Source of the DNA: Actinomycetota bacterium
GTDB lineage: Bacteria > Actinomycetota > Actinomycetes > Actinomycetales > Microbacteriaceae
Reading direction: 5' to 3'
Assembly: GCA_030840335.1 (NCBI GenBank)
Contig: JAUZFR010000059.1
Location: 1 to 47,673 of the forward strand
DNA: 47,673 nucleotides
Under the pieces are notes generated by a model. That model did not search any database. It worked only from the letters and a program-made list of their open reading frames with translations, and was not told the DNA's origin. This document shows positions 41,072-47,673 of this stretch, piece after piece (within the stretch, counting starts at the first letter, position 1; the number at the start of each line of letters is the position of its first letter). A program made the position numbers and the translations under genes.

Positions 41072-44000
41072 TCAGAGGGGGAGCTCAGCCATCGCCGGGT
41101 CGGGGTTTCCGAAGCGGTGGGCCGTCAGGCTGACGGCCTGTTCGCGCAGGAACGGCAACAGTTCGATGCGACCGGCCGTCGTCACCGGCCCGCCGTAGAT
41201 CGCGATGTCCGGATGTCCCTTCAGCACGGCCGCGAGCGCCGCGGGATCGCCACCCGCCAGACGGATGCGCGGGGTCTCGAGGTCGCCCGCGACCAGTCTC
41301 GCGTGCCAGCGCGCATCCGACTCGACGATCACCGACTGCACGGATGCCGGCGAACCCGGCTCACCAAACAGGTCAACGAGCCCGGGTGGCAGCGGCAGCG
41401 CGGTGCTGATCCACAGCGGCGAACGGGTCAGGGTCGCCGCCACGAGCAGTCGGGTCAGATCGCCGAGCGACCCGCCCTCGGCCAGTCGAATCGTCACGGG
41501 CGCCGCCCGATAGCGGAAGACGTTGCGCTCGACCTTGAGGTTGCTCACATCGCGGGCGACTCCGAACTCGCTGACCCAGGCCTTCTGGTCACGAACCGCC
41601 GCGAGGCGAACCCGATCGAACTCCAGAAAGTCGAGGCCGGACTGCGCACGCTTGATGACGCGCGCGACGGCATCACTCATGCCCTCGAGGGTCAGGTCTT
41701 CGGCCGGTTCGACCTCGAGAGGCTTCCAACTGCCGAGCGTAAAGAGGTAGTTGGGACCACCGGCCTTTGCACCCGCTCCAACCGATGAGCGCTTCCATCC
41801 GCCGAACGGCTGCCGCCGAACGATGGCGCCGGTAATGCCGCGGTTCACGTAGAGGTTGCCGGCGTCCACTGTGTCGAGCCACTGCGAAACCTCTGCTGGC
41901 TCGAGCGAATGGATGCCAGCCGTCAGGCCGTAGTCGCTCGCGTTCTGCAGCTCGATCGCTTCGGTCAGCGTGCTCGCGGTCATCACGCCGAGTATCGGTC
42001 CGAAGTACTCGGTGAGGTGGAATTCACTGCCTGCGGCCACGCCGGTGCGCACGCCGGGCGACCACAGGCGCAGCGTGTCATCCAGTTGGCGCGGTTTGAC
42101 GAGCCACTCTTCGCCCTCGCCCAGCTGGGTCAGACCCCTCAGCAACTTGCCGTGGGCGGGCTCGATGATCGGCCCCATCTGCGTCGTCGGATCCTGCGGG
42201 TACCCGACCCGCAGCGTCTTCACCGAGTCGAGCAACTGGCGGTGGAACCGTTCGGATGTGCCGACCGACCCGACGAGGATCACGAGCGACGCAGCGGAAC
42301 ACTTCTGCCCCGCGTGGCCGAACGCACTCTTCACGATGTCCGACACGGCGAGGTCGAGGTCGGCCGACGGCGTCACGATGATGGCGTTTTTCCCGCTGGT
42401 CTCGGCGAGCAGTGGCAGGTCTGAGCGCCAGCTGCGGAACAACTGCGCGGTCTCCCATCCGCCTGTCAGAATGACGCGCCCCACGATCGGATGCGACACC
42501 AGCTGCCTGCCGAGATCGCCCTCCTCGATGTCGACCAGGGTGAGCACCCCGCGCGGCACCCCCGCTTCCCAGAGCGCCTCGACCATCACCGCCGCGCTGA
42601 GACGAGCCTGTGGCGCGGGCTTGATGATGACCCCGCTACCGGATGCGAGTGCCGCCAGAACCGAGCCGGCCGGGATAGCCACGGGGAAATTCCACGGCGG
42701 GGTAACCACGATCAATCGCGACCGCTCGAAGTCCGCGCCCACCACCCGCGAGAGATCGAGCGCGCGTTCCGCGTAGTAGTGTGCGAAGTCGGTCGCCTCG
42801 CTCACTTCGACATCGGCTTCTGCAATGGTCTTGCCGGTCTCGCTGGCCATCACTTCGATCAGTCGACCTCGGTAGGCGGCCATCACATCGCCGACATCGT
42901 GCAGCACGCGCGAACGATCGGTCGGAGCGAGTGCGCCCCATGCATCGCCGGCGAGTGCCGTCGACTGGATGAGGCCTTCGAGTACCGCCGGATCCGTCAC
43001 GCGGGCGGCCGCGATGGTCGCCTTGCCCTGCTCCGAGTGGGAGCTGCGCTCGAGGATGTGGCGTCCCCAGTCGCGGTTGTCGGCGATCGACGGATCGGTG
43101 TCCGGCTCGTTCTCGAAGGCCCCCGGATCGGTCGGCAGCCCGGCGGCGTGCAGCCGCGACTGCACCCGATTGGATGTCGGCAGCGCGTCATCCACGCCCG
43201 ACAGCGACGCGAGAAAACGGCTCGACTCGCGAGCGAACACTTCTTCGCTGCTCGCCAGTTCGAACACCCCGCTCATGAAGTTTTCGGTGCTCGCGTTCTC
43301 TTCGAGGCGACGCACCAGGTAGCTGATCGCGGAGTCGAACTCGTGCGGGTGAACGACGGGCGTGTAGAGGAGCAGGCCGCCGACATCGCGCTTGACCGCA
43401 TCCGCCTGACCGGTCGCCATGCCGAGAAGCATCTCGAACTCGACCCGGGTGTCGACTCGGCGTTGCTTGGCCAGAATCCACGCGAAGGCGACGTCGAAGA
43501 GGTTGTGGCCCGCGACGCCGATTCGCACGGCGTCCGTGTGTTCGGGGGTGAATGCCCAGTTGAGCACGCGCTTGTAGTTCGTGTCGGTCTCGACCTTGTT
43601 CGGATAAGTTGCGAGCGGCCAGTTGTGCACTTTCGAGTCGACATGCTCCATCGCCAGGTTCGCACCCTTGACTACGCGCACCTTGATGCCTGCGCCTCCG
43701 CGAGCGCGGCGAGCCGTCGACCAGGCCGTGAGCTGCTGCAGCGCACCCAGGGCGTCTGGCAGATATGCCTGCAGCACTATCCCGGCCTCGAGCTTGAGCA
43801 ACTGAGGCTGATCGAGCAGTTTCTGGAACACCGTCATCGTGAGATCGAGATCGCGGAATTCCTCCATGTCGAGATTGATGAACTTCGGCTTTGACGAGAC
43901 GGCCGCGAGTTCGTACAGCGGAGTGAGCCGCTCCACGACCCGCTCGACCGTTTCGTCGAACGCCCACAACGAGAGTTGCGCAGCCACTGACGAGACCTTG

Positions 44001-44545
44001 ATCGATACGTAGTCGACGTCGTCCCGCTCGAGCAACTCCCGGGTGCCCGCGAGACGCCGATCGGATTCTTCATTGCCGAGAACCGCTTCGCCGAGAAGGT
44101 TGAGATTCAACCGGATGTGCTGCCGACGCAGCTTCGCGAGGCTCTTGTCGAGAGCCGCTGGCGTCGCGTCGATCACGAGGTGGCTGACCATGCTGCGAAG
44201 AACTCGTCGGGCAATGGGCACAATGACCCACGGCAGCAGCGGGGCAAAGCCGCCACCAAACACGATCGCGAACCGCAGGTACCACGGCAGGAACGCGGGA
44301 ATGGTGTGGGTCAGCTGCTCGAGGTTGCGAGCGGCGACCCTGAGGTCTTCCGGGCGCACGACGCGATCGACGAATCCAAGCGTGAAGTCGAGCCCGCGCG
44401 GATCCTTGAGTACTCCGGCCAGTCGCTCCGCGCTCTTGTCCGGCGCGACCGTCGACGACTCCTTCAGCCACCGACGCACGGTGGCGATCGCTTCATCCGC
44501 AATATCGGATGGGCGAAGCACGGGTTCTGGATCGACGGCAGTCAT
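41072..44545 (-). CDS. putA: Bifunctional proline dehydrogenase / P5C dehydrogenase
   Basis: A 1157-residue fusion. The N-terminal part (about residues 50-450) is the FAD proline dehydrogenase barrel with RLNLNLLGEAV and VRVVKGANLAMEH. The second part (about 500-1000) is an aldehyde dehydrogenase with VTPPWNFPVAIPAGSV, ETSGKNAIIV and the nucleophile Cys749 in GQKCSAASL. It oxidises proline to P5C and then glutamate-semialdehyde to glutamate. There is no DNA-binding ribbon-helix-helix end, so it is not a self-regulating PutA. It can also receive P5C from the nearby rocD. ATG 44545 has TAGTCT six bases upstream. Confidence 0.94.
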   Translation of the reverse strand: MTAVDPEPVLRPSDIADEAIATVRRWLKESSTVAPDKSAERLAGVLKDPRGLDFTLGFVDRVVRPEDLRVAARNLEQLTHTIPAFLPWYLRFAIVFGGGFAPLLPWVIVPIARRVLRSMVSHLVIDATPAALDKSLAKLRRQHIRLNLNLLGEAVLGNEESDRRLAGTRELLERDDVDYVSIKVSSVAAQLSLWAFDETVERVVERLTPLYELAAVSSKPKFINLDMEEFRDLDLTMTVFQKLLDQPQLLKLEAGIVLQAYLPDALGALQQLTAWSTARRARGGAGIKVRVVKGANLAMEHVDSKVHNWPLATYPNKVETDTNYKRVLNWAFTPEHTDAVRIGVAGHNLFDVAFAWILAKQRRVDTRVEFEMLLGMATGQADAVKRDVGGLLLYTPVVHPHEFDSAISYLVRRLEENASTENFMSGVFELASSEEVFARESSRFLASLSGVDDALPTSNRVQSRLHAAGLPTDPGAFENEPDTDPSIADNRDWGRHILERSSHSEQGKATIAAARVTDPAVLEGLIQSTALAGDAWGALAPTDRSRVLHDVGDVMAAYRGRLIEVMASETGKTIAEADVEVSEATDFAHYYAERALDLSRVVGADFERSRLIVVTPPWNFPVAIPAGSVLAALASGSGVIIKPAPQARLSAAVMVEALWEAGVPRGVLTLVDIEEGDLGRQLVSHPIVGRVILTGGWETAQLFRSWRSDLPLLAETSGKNAIIVTPSADLDLAVSDIVKSAFGHAGQKCSAASLVILVGSVGTSERFHRQLLDSVKTLRVGYPQDPTTQMGPIIEPAHGKLLRGLTQLGEGEEWLVKPRQLDDTLRLWSPGVRTGVAAGSEFHLTEYFGPILGVMTASTLTEAIELQNASDYGLTAGIHSLEPAEVSQWLDTVDAGNLYVNRGITGAIVRRQPFGGWKRSSVGAGAKAGGPNYLFTLGSWKPLEVEPAEDLTLEGMSDAVARVIKRAQSGLDFLEFDRVRLAAVRDQKAWVSEFGVARDVSNLKVERNVFRYRAAPVTIRLAEGGSLGDLTRLLVAATLTRSPLWISTALPLPPGLVDLFGEPGSPASVQSVIVESDARWHARLVAGDLETPRIRLAGGDPAALAAVLKGHPDIAIYGGPVTTAGRIELLPFLREQAVSLTAHRFGNPDPAMAELPL

Positions 44546-44551
44546 AAAACG

Positions 44552-44557
44552 AGACTA
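44552..44557 (-). promoter_or_regulatory. Probable -10 of a leaderless promoter (putA)
   Basis: Minus-strand TAGTCT, six bases (CGTTTT), then ATG 44545. No ribosome site precedes the start. Confidence 0.5.
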
Positions 44558-44703
44558 ATCGGGACGCCCCCAGCGTGTTTCTCCGATTCGCGCAGTCTCG
44601 TTGCGCGTGCGGCGAGGCCGACGCAAGTAAACGCCGAATCGCGGATGTGCGCCGCCCGATATCGCGCCTCGAAAGCGATCCCACACGACTTCCCGCGGTA
44701 GCG

Positions 44704-44709
44704 CAGAAT
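44704..44709 (+). promoter_or_regulatory. Possible -10 (leaderless spacing) of the MarR gene
   Basis: CAGAAT ends six bases before ATG 44716. The first base departs from TANNNT, so this is weaker than the other cases. Confidence 0.3.
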
Positions 44710-44715
44710 AGGTGC

Positions 44716-45237
44716 ATGTCGGAGGTCTCCCGCGTCAGCCCGGACGAATGGGACGTCTGGCGCGCCTTCTTCTCGATGCGCAAGCACCTGGACCTCGCGC
44801 TCGAACGCCAACTGCAGCGCGACGCTGGTATTTCGCTCCCCGATTACGAGATTCTGCTCGCCCTGTTCGAATCGGCCGGCAACCAGCTGCGGGCCCGCGA
44901 ACTCGGCGCGCTCGTCGGGTGGGAGAAAAGTCGCCTCTCACACCAGGTCACTCGCATGGAGCGTCGCGGCCTCGTCGAACGCACTGACTGCGATACGGAT
45001 GGCCGCGGTACGTGGGTCGGGATCACCGCTGACGGCCGCCGCGCAATTCTCGGAGCGATGCGCGATCACGCCACGACCATCCGTCGGTACTTCTTCGACG
45101 TGTTGACGGAACACGAACTGGTCGTTCTGAAGAATGTTTCGGGTCGGGTCCTCGACGCGATCGACCCGCCATGCGAGGAGCTCGGTGCAGACGACGAAGC
45201 CAGGGACCAGGAAGGTGAGCATGACCTCGCGGTATGA
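44716..45237 (+). CDS. MarR-family regulator
   Basis: A 173-residue MarR protein with the winged helix visible in ISLPDYEILLALFESAG, ELGALVGWEKSRLSHQVTRM and the wing VERTDCDTDGRGTWVGIT. It lies upstream of, and overlaps by 17 bases, a flavoprotein gene, so it probably controls that gene. The frame is open to 44575, but ATG 44716 matches family N-ends. The C-terminal tail is acidic. Confidence 0.9.
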   Translation: MSEVSRVSPDEWDVWRAFFSMRKHLDLALERQLQRDAGISLPDYEILLALFESAGNQLRARELGALVGWEKSRLSHQVTRMERRGLVERTDCDTDGRGTWVGITADGRRAILGAMRDHATTIRRYFFDVLTEHELVVLKNVSGRVLDAIDPPCEELGADDEARDQEGEHDLAV

Positions 45238-46765
45238 CGTCGTCATCGTTGGCGGAGGGCACAACGGGCTCACCGCCGCCGCCTATCTCGCACAGGCGGG
45301 CAAGGAGGTCCTCCTCCTCGAGCGGCTCGATTCCGTCGGCGGGGCTGCCGTGTCGGCGCAGGCGTTCGAGGGAATCGAAGCGCGGCTGTCGCGCTATTCG
45401 TACCTGGTGTCGCTGTTGCCGTCGCGGGTCATCCGAGACCTCGGCCTGAAAATCAGGCTCGAGCAGCGTCGATACTCGTCATACACGCCGCGCCCGGGGA
45501 CATCCCGTGGCCTGCTCATCGACTCAGCGGATCCGGCTGCGAACGATGCCGCTCTCGGTGAGGATGCCCACGCCTGGGCCGAGTTCTACGGGGGCACTAC
45601 TCGACTCGCTCGGGGCATGTTCCCCACCGTGACCGAACCGCTCATGACGCGATCGGAGGCACGAGCGGCGCTGGCGGACGACGCGCTCTGGGAGTCGCTC
45701 ATCGAAGCGCCGATCGGCCGCACGATCGAATCGACATTTCGCGACGATCTCGTTCGCGGCGTGGTGCTGACGGACGCACTCATCGGCACGTTTGCACCGA
45801 ACATCGACCCGACGCTGGCCGCAAACCGCTGTTTCCTGTACCACGTGATCGGAAACGGAACCGGACGCTGGGATGTCCCGGTTGGCGGCATGGGGGCGGT
45901 CACCGCCGAGCTTCTGGATGCCGCGCGCGTTGCTGGGGCGCGTATCCGCACCGGGGCGGAAGTCACGAGCATCACACCAGACGGCGAAGTCAGCTTCCGC
46001 ACGGGCGATCGCGACCACGAGGTTGTCGGCGACGTCATCCTCGCGAACGTGGCACCCTACGTGCTCGACCAGCTGCTTGGGCGCACGCCCGCCGAGGAAG
46101 CCCGCCCCGAAGGGGCGCAGGTCAAGGTAAACCTGCTCGTGAGCCGGTTGCCGCGCCTCGCAGATCCCAGTGTCGATCCCGCCGCGGCTTTCGGCGGTAC
46201 CTTCCACGTCAACGAGCTGTGGTCGCAGCTCGACTCGGCGTATTCGTCTGCCTCGGGCGGCGCGATTCCCCAACCGCTGCCCTGCGAGATCTATTGTCAC
46301 TCGCTGACCGATCCGAGCATCCTCTCTCCCGAACTGCAGGCATCCGGCGCGCACACGCTGACCGTCTTCGGCCTACACACTCCCGACCGCCTGGTGTCCG
46401 AAGAGAACAACGAATCACGACGCGCCGAACTGCAGTCGGCGGTTCTCGCATCTCTGAATTCGGTTCTCGCGGAGCCGATCGAACGGTTGCTGCTCGCCGA
46501 TTCGCTGGGGCGCCCGACCATCGAAACCCGCACAACCCTCGACATCGAGCACTCGCTCGGGATGCCCGGCGGCAACATCTTCCACGGCCCGCTATCCTGG
46601 CCGTTCGTCGAAGACGGTGCTCCGCTGTCGACCGCCGCCGAGCGGTGGGGGGTCGCGACCGAACATCCGCGCATCCTCATCTGCGGATCCGGGGCACAAC
46701 GCGGCGGAGCCGTCAGCGGCATCGGTGGTCACAACGCGGCGATGGCGGTACTCGAGCGCGATTAG
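45221..46765 (+). CDS. FAD-dependent oxidoreductase, PYROXD2/phytoene-desaturase-like
   Basis: A 514-residue amine-oxidase-superfamily flavoprotein. The FAD Rossmann motif is VVIVGGGHNGLTAAAYLA with LLLERLDSVGG next; WDVPVGGMGAVTAELL and a C-terminal ILICGSGAQRGGAVSGIGGHNAA are the conserved ends of this family. It is related to CrtI, but no carotenoid genes are nearby, so a PYROXD2-like role with unknown substrate is likelier. ATG 45221, inside the MarR gene, has GAAGGTGAG just upstream. Co-expression with the MarR gene is expected. Confidence 0.86.
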   Translation: MTSRYDVVIVGGGHNGLTAAAYLAQAGKEVLLLERLDSVGGAAVSAQAFEGIEARLSRYSYLVSLLPSRVIRDLGLKIRLEQRRYSSYTPRPGTSRGLLIDSADPAANDAALGEDAHAWAEFYGGTTRLARGMFPTVTEPLMTRSEARAALADDALWESLIEAPIGRTIESTFRDDLVRGVVLTDALIGTFAPNIDPTLAANRCFLYHVIGNGTGRWDVPVGGMGAVTAELLDAARVAGARIRTGAEVTSITPDGEVSFRTGDRDHEVVGDVILANVAPYVLDQLLGRTPAEEARPEGAQVKVNLLVSRLPRLADPSVDPAAAFGGTFHVNELWSQLDSAYSSASGGAIPQPLPCEIYCHSLTDPSILSPELQASGAHTLTVFGLHTPDRLVSEENNESRRAELQSAVLASLNSVLAEPIERLLLADSLGRPTIETRTTLDIEHSLGMPGGNIFHGPLSWPFVEDGAPLSTAAERWGVATEHPRILICGSGAQRGGAVSGIGGHNAAMAVLERD

Positions 46766-46796
46766 CCGCGCCTCTCACGATGTCGCCCGCAGGCGA

Positions 46797-46802
46797 TAGC
46801 GT
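46797..46802 (+). promoter_or_regulatory. Probable -10 of a leaderless promoter (FAD oxidase gene)
   Basis: TAGCGT, six bases, then ATG 46809, in the 43-base gap after the flavoprotein gene. Confidence 0.45.
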
Positions 46803-46808
46803 CGGCGA

Positions 46809-47673
46809 ATGATCGATATCGCTGCTCTCCGCGACGTAAGCACCGGCCCCGTCCTGTCCCGTGACGACGGCGGTTTCGCAGAAGAAGTCGCCTCCTGGAA
46901 GACGAACGTCATCCACTCTCCGGATGTCGCGGTCGGCGCCGCAACATCTGCTGACGTCGTCGAGGCGGTTCGCTTCGCCCTCGACAACGGCCTGACCGTT
47001 CAGGTGCAGGCTACCGGCCACGGCAACGACGTGGTGACCAGCGGCATACTCGTGACCACCCGACGACTGGATGCGGTGTCGGTTGATGCCGAGACGCGGA
47101 TCGCGACCATAGGCGCGGGCGTGCAATGGTCGAAGGTGGTCGCTGCGGCCGCCGAAAAGGGTCTCGCTACCGTTCCCGGCTCAGGCGCATCCGTCGGGGT
47201 TGTCGGCTATCTGTCCGGTGGGGGCTTGGGGCCGCTCGCGCGCAGCCACGGGTTCTCGTCCGACTACGTGATCGGCTTCAGCGTGGTCGATGGGCGCGGC
47301 GAGCTCGTCTCGGCTTCGACGGACGAGAACGCCGACCTGTTCTGGGCACTCCGCGGCGGCAAGACGGGTCTCGGCATCGTCACAGAAGTTCGCGTGACGC
47401 TGGTGGAGCTTCCCGAGTTGTACGCGGGAAGCCTGGTGTTCGACGCACCGCAGATTGACGCGGCCTATCGCGCCTGGGCCGACTACACGACGACTGCGTC
47501 GAATGAGGTGACCACCAGCGCGATGATCCTGCGAGCTCCGGACATCGACGAAATGCCGCCGCAGCTTCGTGGGCGCACGCTTCTCATCATCCGGTTCGCC
47601 GCGCCGCTCGGCACGGTCGATGGCGAACGGCTCGCTGCTCCGCTGCGCGCGGCGGCTCCCGTCTACATCGACC
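46809..47673 (+). CDS. FAD-linked oxidase, PCMH/berberine-bridge-enzyme-like (cut by the right edge)
   Basis: An open frame from ATG 46809 to the window end, 288 residues with no stop. It begins MIDIAALRDVSTGPVLSRDD. The FAD-binding PCMH domain shows QATGHGND with His71 as the covalent flavin site and VGYLSGGGLGPLARSHGFSS. In bicovalent relatives a cysteine (about LTCD) attaches the flavin a second time; here Ser151 stands there, so single attachment is expected. WALRGGKTGLGIVTEVRV ends the domain and the substrate domain has begun. It likely oxidises an alcohol or sugar with oxygen; the substrate is unknown. Confidence 0.87.
   Translation, partial: MIDIAALRDVSTGPVLSRDDGGFAEEVASWKTNVIHSPDVAVGAATSADVVEAVRFALDNGLTVQVQATGHGNDVVTSGILVTTRRLDAVSVDAETRIATIGAGVQWSKVVAAAAEKGLATVPGSGASVGVVGYLSGGGLGPLARSHGFSSDYVIGFSVVDGRGELVSASTDENADLFWALRGGKTGLGIVTEVRVTLVELPELYAGSLVFDAPQIDAAYRAWADYTTTASNEVTTSAMILRAPDIDEMPPQLRGRTLLIIRFAAPLGTVDGERLAAPLRAAAPVYID

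Noticed and set aside
45221-46765. Carotenoid phytoene desaturase (crtI)
   Set aside because: No crtB, crtE or cyclase genes nearby; the C-terminal pattern is closer to PYROXD2-type proteins.

Overview
The window looks like a chromosomal segment of a high-GC actinobacterium. The features pointing that way are many GTG starts, four-base ATGA/GTGA overlaps, strong AAGGAGG-type ribosome sites beside several apparently leaderless genes, an Mtb-like asnC/ddaH/rocD block, and a recurrent GGATG/CATCC word of the kind I associate with Microbacteriaceae. No rRNA, tRNA, CRISPR array, transposase or phage gene was seen. Family calls are made by reading motifs, without database searches.

Left edge (1-3210): an AraC-type regulator fragment is divergent from a complete three-part cytochrome P450 system (ferredoxin, ferredoxin reductase, P450).

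Rhamnoside catabolism (3220-21312): a LacI regulator is followed by a lipoprotein-anchored sugar ABC importer with two permeases and no ATPase, then a GH78 alpha-L-rhamnosidase. A second unit holds L-rhamnose isomerase, a fused rhamnulose-1-phosphate aldolase/lactaldehyde dehydrogenase, rhamnulokinase, an unexpected nucleotidyltransferase and two more GH78 enzymes. Near-identical LacI operators sit at the predicted start sites of both units. No GH78 enzyme has a signal peptide, so intact rhamnosides are probably imported and cut in the cytoplasm. The pathway yields DHAP and L-lactate. After a repeat-rich gap come a FadR-type regulator with a tandem operator and an FMN L-lactate dehydrogenase, which would carry the lactate on to pyruvate.

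Oxidative sugar modules (24031-33026): a hairpin separates lldD from a unit of TIM-barrel isomerase, 3-hydroxyacid dehydrogenase, SMP-30 lactonase and serine esterase. After a convergent acyl-CoA-dehydrogenase-like gene comes a second LacI gene and a tightly coupled trio: Gfo/Idh/MocA oxidoreductase, DUF993 aldolase-like protein and TIM-barrel isomerase. A perfect palindromic operator overlaps the trio's promoter. The trio is the best candidate here for an undescribed pathway.

Amino-acid region (33068-44545): kynureninase coupled to an LtrA-type membrane protein, a second Gfo/Idh dehydrogenase, then ornithine aminotransferase and a ddaH/arginine-dihydrolase-type enzyme divergent from an AsnC/Lrp regulator. 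An ArsR/hydrolase pair and a YtrA-type GntR gene follow, then bifunctional PutA. Together rocD, the ddaH-like enzyme and putA outline arginine to ornithine to glutamate.

Right edge (44716-47673): a MarR regulator overlaps a PYROXD2/CrtI-like flavoprotein, then an FAD-linked oxidase cut by the window end. Eight genes share an exact TANNNT-N6-start arrangement typical of leaderless transcripts.
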